64,000 nt of DNA from Entoloma clypeatum (Eukaryota > Basidiomycota > Agaricomycetes > Agaricales > Entolomataceae): positions 2,046,001-2,110,000 of the forward strand of contig OY751496.1 in assembly GCA_963565915.1 (NCBI GenBank). Direction: 5' to 3'. The position numbers and the translations under genes are program-made. Shown here in pieces: positions 18,447-27,989 of the stretch (positions are counted from its first letter, which is position 1; each line of letters begins with the position of its first letter). The notes under the pieces are model-generated. The model had not been told where the DNA came from, made no database searches, and worked only from the letters and a program-made list of their open reading frames with translations.

Positions 18447-19159
18447 TGTTAAGTAGGTGAAACGTCGGAGCTTCGTCGGAGTCCATCGGAGGTCGGACGT
18501 AGGACTGAGACCGGAGCGGAACTCCGGAAATGTGGAGGAACGACGAAGGGGAGGGACGTGGCTTCAACGTATGTGTTGCGCCGCCGTTTGTTGGATAAGG
18601 TGTCCCAATTTCAGGAGGTCGGAGTAGAGGTCGGAGGTGCGGAGGCTCTCGGAAAGATCTCGGTGAGAGACATGTTGATGTGGAAATGGTCAGACGACGT
18701 CGGAGTTGTGACTCGGACACAGTACTGAGCTCGTCGAAGGGTAACAATGGAGGAAGAGCAGTAGATGAGGATGTCGTCGGCGTATTGTACCACAGCGAGG
18801 ATCTCTGGCATGAACGGGGAGTAGAGGAGTGAACTTTGTTGATATTCGAACTGAGGAACTACAGGTATGGTACGAGCTTAAATACCTAAATGATATTACT
18901 TTACGGAGATGGTCGGAGTAGGTCCGGAGTTGTGGCGTAAGTTGCCAGCGACTGTAACGAACATCGGAGATGTCGGTCAACGGACCATGCGAAAAAGGCG
19001 ATGCATAAGTAAACGGGAATATGAATATGAAATGCATAAAGGCATGGAGTTATGAATATGAAATGCACGATGGCAACGTGCGGAGATGCGGAGGTAACGG
19101 ATGTCCGGAATGTCGGAGGACTATCGGAGTGGATCGGAGATTTGGAGATGGATATAACA
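18447..19159 (-). repeat. 5' LTR of element E
   Basis: 713 bases with TGTTA/TAACA ends; almost the same as the solo LTR at 12120-12832. Its ORFs of up to 115 codons are the same in both copies and are not taken as genes. Confidence 0.93.
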
Positions 19160-19725
19160 CAGTCTTGATTTGAGACTCAAAAAATGTAAACTGATTATAG
19201 GTTCACACAGGTTCATATAGGTTCACATAGATTTTGTTCATCAAAGCTTCTATAAAATGTTCTGAAATGTTTACCTTTTTGAGAAAGGAAAGACTGGTTC
19301 ACCAGTCTTTGACCAGTCCAGTCCTGGTTTCAGTTTTTTGGAGAAACCACTCAACCAGTCTTGGTTCTAGGTTCTTGATTTTTTGGGCAAAAAACCGGAC
19401 TGGACTGGACTTTCAAACACTAAGAAGTCTCCAAATCATACAAGACAGAATCATCCTGTGCCACCTCCTGGCTCAAAGCCAACAGCCGCTTCCTTCCAGC
19501 CATGGGTTCCATCTTGGCTGTCACACATCCAGAGCAATACCTAGTTGGCCTCACTATGCTCAAACAGCTCAAGGACAATCCTTCTCATCTCTGGGAACCA
19601 GCTCACATCTCGAAGGTCCTTGAGACTTGGTGTACTCCATTCTCAGGTGTTTCCATCATTTGCAACCGGAAGACTCCCTGCCATAAAGATTCACAAGCCC
19701 GACACAAGTGGTATGACATCCTCCC
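19160..19725 (+). repeat. Duplicated hAT right half and TET gene fragment
   Basis: This stretch repeats 12833-13398 with no difference that I can find: the CAGTC duplication, the right half of the hAT element, its 8-base TSD and the TET exon up to WYDIL. It includes NRKTPCHKD but not the rest of the catalytic core. At 19726 it changes abruptly into the promoter of the next gene. With the LTR the duplicated unit is about 1.28 kb. Confidence 0.9.
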
Positions 19726-20013
19726 AACCGTCCGATGGGAAACATATCCGCCGTCGGCCCCAGCCGCATCCTGATGTTTCCGAAAGTACACATTGCATTC
19801 CCCGATCCTGGTCCATGATGTGTGCCTGAACCCCCAATGGGAAATACGTCCCCCGTCGGCCCCATGTCCAAGTCTTTCCCATACAGTAAGTTGTTCACAC
19901 AAAAATGCCCCCTAGCGTGCCTCATAATTTACTGACTCTGTTTCCAAACCATGTTGCATTTTCCAATCTATGTCTGAGCATTGCATCATTGCTTGCCTTG
20001 CCTTCAAATATAA
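19726..20013 (+). promoter_or_regulatory. Promoter of the PD-(D/E)XK-like gene with paired motifs
   Basis: CATATCCGCCGTCGGCCCCA at 19743-19762 and TCCCCCGTCGGCCCCATG at 19849-19866 are two copies of the motif found before the other host genes, about 260 and 150 bases before the ATG at 20014. A TATA-like AAATATAAAT lies at 20006-20015, too close to that ATG to be its own TATA box; no other signal is clear. Confidence 0.5.
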
Positions 20014-20790
20014 ATGGCTCTGACTAAGCAAGAAATCAATGATCTTAGATTATCAATCCAGGCCAGTGATAACAATCGCCACCCTCACTTGCACTGAAAC
20101 ACCAGGTAACTGCTCACCTGCTCCATTCTCCACCTGCTTGATTTCCCTAGAACACCAGATATGCCCTGGACTCCCACCATCTTGGAACAATTTACCTGTG
20201 TCGACCCTTCCTCGACAGAGGAAGTCAAATATTATGGTCCATACAACACTCTCATGACATCCCTGTTTCCACATACCGAACACTTTCAGGTCGTCCCTCA
20301 GTATAAACCCCCCTCACACCCTGGGTCAATTGATTTTACAATCTTACTCCTTGTTCAACTGCAGGAGTTCCCCGTCTTTTTACTCGAAATCAAGCCTTTT
20401 CCTCACCTTCACAGCATCTATAAATGCACCAGCGCAGACTCACAGATGCGCGAGAGGATCCAGGTTATTGCCGAATGTGATCTCATGATTCCCAAACTGT
20501 ATGGCATCAGTGCAATGGGTACACACTTTTCTGTGTTTGAGTATACCAAAGTGAACAACCACCTCACTCCTCCTTTCATTGAATGTCATCCGGGCCTTGT
20601 GACCGATGCGGTGCCTGCTGATCGATGGGATCACGATTTGCTGGAAGATGCTGGGGAGCAAAGGTTCAGGGATATTGTGGCAGAGGTCAAAATCATGTGC
20701 CAGGCCCTTGCAGGTATGTTCTTTGTGACTGTAGTATATTGATCATTGGCTCAAGAAGTCAGAGAATAAAGAGAATTTTGCCTAAGCAAC
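20014..20790 (+). pseudogene. PD-(D/E)XK nuclease-like protein, nearly intact
   Basis: The main exon (20151-20713) encodes MPWTPTILEQF (ATG at 20161), YYGPYNTLMTSLFP, SIDFTILL and VFLLEIKPF, then MRERIQVI and DRWDHDLLED. The Asp of SIDF and the E-x-K of LEIKP are spaced as in PD-(D/E)XK nucleases. I know closely similar proteins as a large Agaricomycete family of unknown role. A likely first exon (20014-20105) and 45-base intron (20106-20150) join in frame but contain TGA at 20095-20097. So either translation starts at 20161 or the gene is disabled. A donor at 20714 suggests a short last exon. Confidence 0.55.
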
Positions 20791-21234
20791 CTGCTGCATT
20801 CGGAGAAACAGCCAGTCTCGACGAGGCCACAGATGAATAAAAATGACTTCCAGACTAACTGAGGCAAGCATATTTATCCATCGGGGCCGCACTGACATCA
20901 TCTCTTGCCATATCCGAGGCATGGGAAACCTTTTTTCCTGTGACGGAAATATAGCCAGATGGTCAGCTCAGAGGATGCACATAGGGTGCAGCCTCCGAGA
21001 CAAAGCCGGCCCCGACGGGATAGAAATACTCCCTTCGGGAGCCAGGAGATCTTCCATGCCCACCAACCCTCATCCCCCAAAATTCTCCCTCACACTGGAG
21101 CTCTTCTTCATCCTTGGTTCCTTTGTAGACTCCTTTGTAGACTCTTCAATCTAACTTCCCACTGCGTTCATCCCTCTTAAATTATCAGCTGCTAGCAGCA
21201 GCCCTAGTGCCTATACCTATCCTAGTCTCTGTGA
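20791..21234. other. Non-coding stretch with two inverted copies of the promoter motif
   Basis: No gene is seen. CCATCGGGGCCGC at 20877-20889 and GCCGGCCCCGACGGGATA at 21005-21022 are motif copies; the second is the reverse complement of the form near 440. They could belong to a promoter of a further gene. CTCCTTTGTAGA is repeated at about 21120-21142. Confidence 0.35.
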
Positions 21235-22066
21235 ATGCCACAGGTAACCCTCAGATACCTTTGGGTTGACCTGTACCTGCACCCATGGACAGGTTTACAA
21301 GGTCACATGGGTATCAATGTGGTTGGCATCTATGGACCTCTGCAGGCAGCCAGAACATACTTCATGAAACCTGTCCAACACTCAAACGGGCTTATTGGGG
21401 GTCCCGAAATGCATACCCATACCCATACCCATATCCAGCTGTACCTGTACCCCGACCTGAGCACCTCAATAAGCCAAAAGTAATATTATTCCGATCCATC
21501 AGCCCAGCTGTCAGATCAAGCAAGTGTCACCTGTTTGTGGGCTGACTCTGCTGGCCTGTCATCACAGGTTAAATCTCACGTCTGGGCTTATGTTATCACA
21601 GAAACTTTCCACTGGATGCCCTGCTTTTGACCTCTATTGACTGACCTTATTGACTGACCAGGTCTGACCCGGGTCAACAACAACTCTGATTTGCCCTGGG
21701 ACACGGTGGCGGTGCTCACCTGCCGGCTGCTGATGCGAGACCCCAGTTGTCTGCATGGCCCAGCAATGTGGGTTCCCTCGCTCTGGTGGGATTGGCTGGC
21801 GCTCAGCGCCATCTGGGACAACGACAACGCCCGTCCTGATGCTCCTGCCATCAGTGTTGTCAAGGTCGGAGTGACACCGTGTCAGAAAGGTCGGGTCAAT
21901 CTTGAGACAAAATCGACCCTTTTGGTTGCTAGGCCAAGCAGGGTCAAGATTCAATCACCCCTGATATCTATTGTCTTTCCACTGATAAGATTCACTCTGC
22001 GGCAAAGCAGAATGTTGCTCCTCATGCGGCCACTCGTTTGAGCAAGCTCGCTGTCCAACGTTGTGT
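21235..22066 (+). other. Possible gene remnant, unrecognised
   Basis: Several short + strand frames (21235-21483, 21285-21545, 21691-22041) lie here, none with a domain I recognise. A likely donor (CACAG GTAACC) is at about 21243. A short ACCCAT hexamer microsatellite lies at 21412-21435. The stretch GACTGACCTTATTGACTGACC near 21637 is a local repeat. It may be the decayed body of the gene whose promoter motif pair is at 20877-21022. Confidence 0.25.
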
Positions 22067-22074
22067 GTCCTCAG

Positions 22075-22326
22075 TAGTGTTTAAAAGTCATGTTAAGTAA
22101 CCGCAAATTAACCTTAACTTAACCTGACTTGAACTGGAATTAACCACAAACGATTAACCATTGGTTAAAGTCAAGTCTAATTGTTTTAACCGGTTAATAC
22201 AGCCAAAATTAACCATTAATGGCTTAACTTAACTTAACTTAACTTAACTTAACCATGCATTTTGGTTAAGTCAAGTTAATCAAATTTGGGGTCATTAACT
22301 TGACTTAACATGACTTTTAAACACTA
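22075..22326. mobile_element. 252-base hAT-type MITE
   Basis: The inverted ends are TAGTGTTTAAAAGTCATGTT (22075-22094) and the complement at 22307-22326, with the 8-base duplication GTCCTCAG on both sides (22067-22074, 22327-22334). The interior is made of TTAACTTAAC-type repeats with internal inverted symmetry. There is no coding capacity. The first eight bases match those of the hAT element at 11955. Confidence 0.9.
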
Positions 22327-22334
22327 GTCCTCAG

Positions 22335-22614
22335 GCTCTAGTCTCAGAAGATCCAATGCCAACATCAGCATCATGACAATGTTGCTTAATTTATACATTG
22401 GGAAAATGGGATGATTGGGGTAAGGCTAGATAAGGTCTTAAAAAAGATAAAATATCTTGAAGATATATTGTGATTCCCAAGAATTAACCTGTATGAGCCA
22501 GGAACAGACACTTGTACAAGGATACAATTGAAAAAGAGAAGGATGATTGTTATTGCAATCAAAATACAGAGTGATGAATATCACCTAGATGTATCATGGT
22601 TTCTAAGAGGTGCT
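22335..22614. repeat. Left copy of a 153-base tandem repeat, cut by element F
   Basis: 22335-22535 shows nothing recognisable. GAGAAGGATGAT...TTTCTAAGAGGTG at 22536-22614 is repeated at 28069-28147. Removing element F and one TSD leaves a period of 153 bases. The second unit carries also the CCACTCAGACC and GCTTGAATC words seen twice after F. Confidence 0.7.
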
Positions 22615-23058
22615 TGTAAGGGCAACCACTTTGCACTTTCCCTTTCCGTTCATTTCCACCATCTCCGACGCCCTCCGACGCCCTCCGACGCCCTCCGATC
22701 GTATCTGTTGCCTCTGATATCTTATTCACCTCTCTGCACCTCTCCACATCCGACGACTCCGCGCCCCTCCGCTCCTCTGCACGTCGGATCGCAGGTACTA
22801 TCATTCATCTCGTTTCCATTCATCCCCCATCCCTACTCCCGACCATTACTCATCATTCCTATGTCTCGTTTTATCTTTTATTTCATATCTCATTTTACTA
22901 TTTATCTCGCTAGCTTGCAGGGGAATCCTTAGAACTTTCTCTTCGGATCTCCCTTGCAAGGTGTGTGTTGTATTACTTATCAGACTGCTCAATCTAAACT
23001 TCGGATCTCCCTTGCAAGTATCTGAGTTTGAGTCTTGGATCGTAAGGTCGCCCTTACA
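22615..23058 (+). repeat. 5' LTR of element F
   Basis: 444 bases. It has four CCGACGC/CCGATCG units near its start against three in the right LTR. CTTCGGATCTCCCTTGCAAG occurs twice (about 22941 and 22999). AGAACTTTCT at 22931-22940 lies about 33 bases after CTATTTAT and is complementary to the PBS. Confidence 0.95.
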
Positions 23059-23060
23059 GT

Positions 23061-23070
23061 AGAAAGTTCT
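23061..23070 (+). promoter_or_regulatory. Self-priming PBS of element F
   Basis: AGAAAGTTCT, two bases after the LTR, is the exact complement of AGAACTTTCT at 22931-22940, the expected 5' end of the transcript. The match is 10 bases. Confidence 0.75.
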
Positions 23071-23219
23071 CATCTAATTGGACCGGGTCCGATTGCATCG
23101 TTGTCACGATTCCGTGCTTCGGAGTAGCTTCGTCCGCGTCCGACTCCGATACATCTCACACCCCTTCCAGTTCTTCTAATTACCTCTCCATAACCGGTGA
23201 TTCTGCTCCGCGCATAGTA

Positions 23220-23639
23220 ATGGACGACCCCAATCGCCTTGAACAGCTCAAGCACGAGTTCCAGGAACAACGTCAAACTCTCGCTGATATCTCTACTCAA
23301 CTTGACCAACTCCTCCTCGCCTTCAATGCAATTCCGCGTCCAGCTCCGCTCGCATCCGCAACTGCTCCGCCGACAAGGGACCCTAATGCAATGGACATTG
23401 ATACTTCACGCGTCAAAGGCAAGAATGCCAATGCATGCTTCAGATGTAACAAAACGGGTCACTTCAGTCGTGAATGCCCCCTTCGCTTCGACGTCCGATT
23501 CATGACGATGGAGGAACAAGACGAGTTTATCATGGAACAACTCGTGGTCAAGGACGCGGCGGAAGGCAACTCCGTTCCGCCCACAGAGTCTGCGGAGTCG
23601 GAGGGAGGACAGGAGGATTTTCCTCCTCACAACGAGTGA
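23220..23639 (+). CDS. gag: Gag of element F
   Basis: A 139-codon ORF from ATG 23220, much shorter than the Gag of A or E. It starts with a predicted coiled coil (LEQLKHEFQEQRQTLADI), then a Pro/Ala linker and one CX2CX4HX4C knuckle (CFRCNKTGHFSREC) at about residues 76-89. The tail is acidic. It ends TGA 23637-23639. It lacks an obvious full capsid domain, so it is a small nucleocapsid-like Gag. Confidence 0.88.
   Translation: MDDPNRLEQLKHEFQEQRQTLADISTQLDQLLLAFNAIPRPAPLASATAPPTRDPNAMDIDTSRVKGKNANACFRCNKTGHFSRECPLRFDVRFMTMEEQDEFIMEQLVVKDAAEGNSVPPTESAESEGGQEDFPPHNE
23615..23621 (+). promoter_or_regulatory. Candidate -1 frameshift heptamer, gag-pol of F
   Basis: GGATTTT in frame as G-GAT-TTT, five codons before the gag stop, exactly as in A/B/C and D. 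The -1 frame is open here and leads into pol. Confidence 0.65.
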
Positions 23640-26600
23640 ACAGTGCGCCCTCGTTGTCTACTAAAAATCGTTATGCTGCCTTATTTATGGAACAATATGA
23701 TCCTATACCCTCCATCTCTAAGCCTGCAAACGATCCTATAGTCGCACCCAACTCCGCAAACCCTATCCGCATCCGCTTCTCTAAGTGGGAGCGGCGGCTT
23801 CCAAAACAATATGTTCTCGCCGCAGCCGCTCGCTCCGACAATTCCCTCGAACTAGACATAGTTCTCGAAACTACCGACACTAAAGACATACTATCACAAA
23901 AGGCCTTACTCGACAGTGGGGCAACAGGATCGTTTATTGAACGTACTCTGGTCGAGAAACACCGACTCTCTACTCGAAAACTACAACGCACAATTCCGGT
24001 ATACAACATCGACGGAACTCCGAATGAGGCCGGAGCAATAACGGAGGTGTTGGACGTAGTGCTCCGCTATTGGGATCACTCGGAACGGACCCAGCTTGCA
24101 GTCACAAGTTTGGGAAAACAAGAAATCGTGTTAGGCTTCACTTGGCTCAAAGAACACAACCCCGAGGTAGATTGGACTTCAGGGGAAGTGAAGATGAGCC
24201 GGTGTCCTGCACGATGTCGGACATGCCAACAGGAGGCAGCCCAAGAGCGGAAGGAGCGGAAGTTCAAACAAGTCCGCATCCGAGCCTGTCGGATGGGTTC
24301 CACTCCGACGTCCGGTCTAGAGGAGGAGGCTCCACGCGGCCCATGGGTGGAGGATGTCACAGAAGGAGAAGAAACGGAGGAGTTAGCGGAAGACGATGAG
24401 GAAGAGGATGAGTTTGAGGAGGGAGACCGCCTTTTTGTCGGAACAGTACCTGCGGAGGCGGAGTTCATCCGCGCTTCATCCAATATCTCGCAACGTCTAT
24501 CGGAGGCCTTCCTCAGTAACCAGAAACCCAAATCTTTCCGCGATTCCGTACCAGACCACTTGTTTGATTTCGAAGACGTATTCTCAAAGACCTCTTTCGA
24601 CACCTTACCGGAAGAGCGGACTTGGGACCACGCCATTGAACTTGTTCTGGACGCCTCTCTGGCGGGTTGTAAGGTATATCTGCTTGCTCCAAACGAACAG
24701 AAGGAACTCGACGCGTTTTTGGAGGAAAACCTTGCAACTGGTCGGATCCGCCCTTCCAAGTCTCCAATGGCATCTCCAGTATTCTACATCAAGAAGAAGG
24801 ATGGCTCCCTTCGTCTTGTACAAGACTACCGGTCACTCAATTCCAAAACTATCAAAAACAAGTATCCGCTTCCGCTCATATCCAAACTGATCAATAAACT
24901 TCAACGCGCTCAATACTTCACCAAACTCGACATCCGCTGGGGTTACAACAATGTACGGATAAAACCCGGAGACGAGTGGAAGGCCGCTTTTCGGACCAAT
25001 CGCGGACTCTATGAACCATTGGTGATGTTCTTCGGCCTCACTAATAGTCCATCCACATTCCAGACTATGATGAACGAGATCTTTCAGGACCTTATCACTG
25101 AAGGTGTAGTTTGTGTTTACCTTGACGATATACTCATCTTCACGGAGACCCTTGCGGAACATCGGAGGGTCACACGGATTGTACTGGAACGACTTCGCGA
25201 ACACAAACTCTATCTAAAACCAGAGAAATGCGAGTTTGAGCAAACGCGCATTGAATACTTAGGCCTTATTATTGAACAAGGACGCGTAGAGATGGATCCG
25301 GTGAAAGTAGCGGGGGTCGCGGAGTGGCCTGCTCCGACAAACGTCCGAGAAGTACAGTCCTTTCTGGGGTTCACTAACTTCTATCGCCGTTTTATTGAAG
25401 GGTTTTCGGACATCGCGCGCCCTCTTTTCGAGCTCACGAAGAAGGGGCACCTCTGGTCTTGGAAGGAAGGAGAAGTGTCCGCATTTGCGGAGTTGAAGCG
25501 GAGGATTACATCCGCTCCGATCCTGGTCTTAGCTGATCATCGAAAGGAGTGGCGGGTAGAAGCGGATAGCTCGGACTTTGCAACCGGAGCAGTACTGTCC
25601 CAACCAACAGAGGACGGTAAGTGGCACCCTGTCGCATTCTATTCCAAAAGCCTCAGTCCGGTGGAACGCAACTACGAGATCTATGACAAGGAGATGTTGG
25701 CAGTGGTCCGCGCATTAGAGGAGTGGAGGCACTTCCTTGAAGGAGCGGAGAAGACAGTGGAGATTTGGACGGACCACAAAAATCTTGAGTACTTCATGAC
25801 AGCTCAAAAACTAAATCGACGACAAGCTAGATGGTCCTTATACCTCGCTCGTTTCGATTTTAAAATGCACCATCGACCTGGAAAGTCAATGGGCAAGTCC
25901 GACGCTTTGTCCCGACGAGCGGACCACGGAGACGGATCGCGGGACAACGAAAACATCATCCTTCTTCGACCAGAATTGTTTGCAGTGCGAGCAATGCGTG
26001 GGGTAACTGTTCAAGGGGAAGAACGCGACGTCCTCTGCCAGGTCCGACAGGGAATCCGAGAGGGGCTACTGGAGGATAGTGTGGCGGAGGTCGTCAGATC
26101 CCTTCCGACCGTCGGAGCGGGGTCCGTCCGAAGTGCGGAGTGGAGGCAAGCGGAAGGTTTGCTCTACTTCAGGGATCGTATCTATGTTCCTAATAATCCC
26201 CAACTGCGTCATCGGATCCTCACACAACACCACGACACTCCAGTGGCCGGACATCCGGGACGGTGGAAAACCTTGGAACTGGTGTCGCGCAATTACTGGT
26301 GGCCACACATGTCTCGTTTAATAGGTCAATATTGCAAGACATGCGACTCATGCCTCCGCACCAAGGTCCGACGCACTCCGCCCTCCGGAGAGCTCAATCC
26401 ACTACCGGTCCCCACGGAGCGGTGGCAAGTAACCAGTGTTGACTTCATTACTGAACTACCAGAAGCCCACGGCTACGACGCTATCATGGTGGTAGTGGAC
26501 TCAGTAGGGAAGCGGGGACACTTCATCCCGACGCACTCCGACATCTCCGCACTCGGGACTGCACGCTCCTATATTCAAAACGTCTGGAAACTCCACGGAC

Positions 26601-27544
26601 TACCAGAGGCCATTGTCTCCGACCGCGGACCACAGTTTGTCGCCAAGTTCACGCGCGAACTATATAGGCTACTTGGCATTAAGATTGCTGCCTCGACAGC
26701 CTACCATCCGCAGTCGGACGGACAGACGGAGCGGGTCAATCAAGGATTGGAACAATATCTTCGCCTATTCGTCAATGAACGTCAAGACGATTGGGACGAA
26801 TGGCTTCCGATGGCTGAATTTGCATACAACAACCATGTTCACGCATCGACACGTCAAACTCCATTCTACATTGACACTGGCCGCCATCCGCGCATGGGAT
26901 TCGAACCTCGCGAGAAGCGGACGGAAATCGAGGCGGTAGCGGATTTCAGCGAGCGGATGAAGTCCGCTCTGGAAGAGGCTCGTGCAGCACTAACAAAGGC
27001 AAAAGACGACATGGCGCGATACTACAACCAGCATCGGAGCACCACTCCGACATTCCGCCCGGGGGACAAGGTCTTTTTAGACTCATCGGACCTCAAAACC
27101 ACCCGACCCACAAAAAAACTTGCACATCGGTACGTAGGCCCTTTCCCAGTGGTCCGACCTGTCGGAACACATGCCTATGAACTTCGCCTTCCCCCTTCCA
27201 TGTCCCGCATTCACCCAGTATTCCACGTCGTCAAACTTTCACTAGTTCCCGACGACCCTTTCCGACGCCAAGTCCGCTCTCCTCCGCCTCCGACGGTAGT
27301 GGGAGAAGAATTGGAGTATGATGTTGAAAACCTCTTGGACAGCCGACTGCATCGAGGCAAGCTTCAATTCTTGGTCAAATGGAAGGGATATGGCTACGAA
27401 GAGAATTCCTGGGAAGCAGAAGACAATGTCCACGCTCCGCGCCTAGTCCGCGACTTCTACCGACGTCATCCGGGAGCTCCACGTCGGATCTCCGCTGCGA
27501 TATTCGACTCGTTTCGCCTGACACGTCGAGACGCCGTTCCTTGA
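23618..27544 (+). CDS. pol: Pol of element F (PR-RT-RNase H-IN-chromodomain)
   Basis: Read in the -1 frame after the heptamer this gives about 1,300 codons without a stop (the frame is open further upstream from an ATG at 23474, overlapping gag). Domains: protease (LLDSGATGSFIE about 23910), RT with YLDD at about 25118, RNase H ([21 protein letters not shown]), integrase HHCC (HHDTPVAGHPG, CDSCLRTK) and DDE (SVDFITELP, DRGPQFVAKF, E in GQTERVNQ context), and a C-terminal chromodomain (EYDVENLLDSRL, FLVKWKGYG, NSWEA). It ends TGA 27542-27544. All catalytic motifs that I can check are present. Confidence 0.93.
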   Translation, partial: FSSSQRVNSAPSLSTKNRYAALFMEQYDPIPSISKPANDPIVAPNSANPIRIRFSKWERRLPKQYVLAAAARSDNSLELDIVLETTDTKDILSQKALLDSGATGSFIERTLVEKHRLSTRKLQRTIPVYNIDGTPNEAGAITEVLDVVLRYWDHSERTQLAVTSLGKQEIVLGFTWLKEHNPEVDWTSGEVKMSRCPARCRTCQQEAAQERKERKFKQVRIRACRMGSTPTSGLEEEAPRGPWVEDVTEGEETEELAEDDEEEDEFEEGDRLFVGTVPAEAEFIRASSNISQRLSEAFLSNQKPKSFRDSVPDHLFDFEDVFSKTSFDTLPEERTWDHAIELVLDASLAGCKVYLLAPNEQKELDAFLEENLATGRIRPSKSPMASPVFYIKKKDGSLRLVQDYRSLNSKTIKNKYPLPLISKLINKLQRAQYFTKLDIRWGYNNVRIKPGDEWKAAFRTNRGLYEPLVMFFGLTNSPSTFQTMMNEIFQDLITEGVVCVYLDDILIFTETLAEHRRVTRIVLERLREHKLYLKPEKCEFEQTRIEYLGLIIEQGRVEMDPVKVAGVAEWPAPTNVREVQSFLGFTNFYRRFIEGFSDIARPLFELTKKGHLWSWKEGEVSAFAELKRRITSAPILVLADHRKEWRVEADSSDFATGAVLSQPTEDGKWHPVAFYSKSLSPVERNYEIYDKEMLAVVRALEEWRHFLEGAEKTVEIWTDHKNLEYFMTAQKLNRRQARWSLYLARFDFKMHHRPGKSMGKSDALSRRADHGDGSRDNENIILLRPELFAVRAMRGVTVQGEERDVLCQVRQGIREGLLEDSVAEVVRSLPTVGAGSVRSAEWRQAEGLLYFRDRIYVPNNPQLRHRILTQHHDTPVAGHPGRWKTLELVSRNYWWPHMSRLIGQYCKTCDSCLRTKVRRTPPSGELNPLPVPTERWQVTSVDFITELPEAHGYDAIMVVVDSVGKRGHFIPTHSDISALGTARSYIQNVWKLHGLPEAIVSDRGPQFVAKFTRELYRLLGIKIAASTAYHPQSDGQTERVNQGLEQYLRLFVNERQDDWDEWLPMAEFAYNNHVHASTRQTPFYIDTGRHPRMGFEPREKRTEIEAVADFSERMKSALEEARAALTKAKDDMARYYNQHRSTTPTFRPGDKVFLDSSDLKTTRPTKKLAHRYVGPFPVVRPVGTHAYELRLPPSMSRIHPVFHVVKLSLVPDDPFRRQVRSPPPPTVVGEELEYDVENLLDSRLHRGKLQFLVKWKGYGYEENSWEAEDNVHAPRLVRDFYRRHPGAPRRISAAIFDSFRLTRRDAVP

Positions 27545-27555
27545 AGGGGGGGTGA
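27543..27555 (+). promoter_or_regulatory. Polypurine tract of element F
   Basis: GAAGGGGGGG directly behind the pol stop, three bases before the 3' LTR. Confidence 0.75.
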
Positions 27556-27989
27556 TGTAAGGGCAACCACTTTGCACTTTCCCTTTCCGTTCATTTCCAC
27601 CATCTCCGACGCCCTCCGACGCCCTCCGATCGTATCTGTTGCCTCTGATATCTTATTCACCTCTCTACACCTCTCCACATCCGACGACTCCGCGCCCCTC
27701 CGCTCCTCCGCACGTCGGATCGCAGGTACTATCATTCATCTCGTTTCCATTCATCCCCCATCCCTACTCCCGACCATTACTCATCATTCCTATGTCTCGT
27801 TTTATCTTTTATTTCATATCTCATTTTACTATTTATCTCGCTAGCTTGCAGGGGAATCCTTAGAACTTTCTCTTCGGATCTCCCTTGCAAGGTGTGTGTT
27901 GTATTACTTATCAGACTGCTCAATCTAAACTTCGGATCTCCCTTGCAAGTATCTGAGTTTGAGTCTTGGATCGTAAGGTCGCCCTTACA
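27556..27989 (+). repeat. 3' LTR of element F
   Basis: 434 bases, like the left LTR but with one CCTCCGACGC unit fewer. Confidence 0.95.

Larger units (their letters stand above)
14452..19159 (-). mobile_element. Gypsy element E, 3' LTR missing, integrase deleted
   Basis: On the minus strand: 5' LTR 18447-19159, PBS, gag, slippery site, protease-RT-RNase H, a deletion that removes most of integrase, the integrase C-terminal part, a chromodomain, and a polypurine tract (GAGGGGGGAGGGG, 14452-14464 complement). Where the 3' LTR should start (14451) the acidic zinc-cluster gene begins instead. The flank beyond the 5' LTR begins CAGTC, as beside the solo LTR at 12833. The element could move only with help. 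Confidence 0.9.
22615..27989 (+). mobile_element. Full-length Ty3/Gypsy chromovirus F, apparently intact
   Basis: LTRs 22615-23058 and 27556-27989 (TGTAAGG...CCTTACA) with GTGCT duplications (22610-22614, 27990-27994). It has a self-priming PBS, a short gag with one zinc knuckle, a long open pol with chromodomain, and a polypurine tract. No stop or frameshift is seen in either ORF. The LTRs differ by one 10-base unit (CCTCCGACGC) and two or three substitutions. It is the only element here that looks able to transpose by itself. Confidence 0.96.

Noticed and set aside
12120..19159. Idea that the two E-type LTRs bound one 7-kb element carrying the TET 3' part and the zinc-cluster gene
   Set aside because: The right flank of the left LTR is CAGTC plus hAT sequence, not the inner end of E, and CAGTC flanks the left LTR on both sides; it is a solo LTR plus a duplication.
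22150..22260. TTAACTTAACTTAAC run considered as telomere-like repeat
   Set aside because: It lies inside the 252-base MITE with clear ends and TSD; the unit TTAAC is not a fungal telomere repeat.
24076..24759. Minus-strand ORF of 227 codons within pol of F
   Set aside because: Antisense shadow of an intact pol frame with conserved domains.
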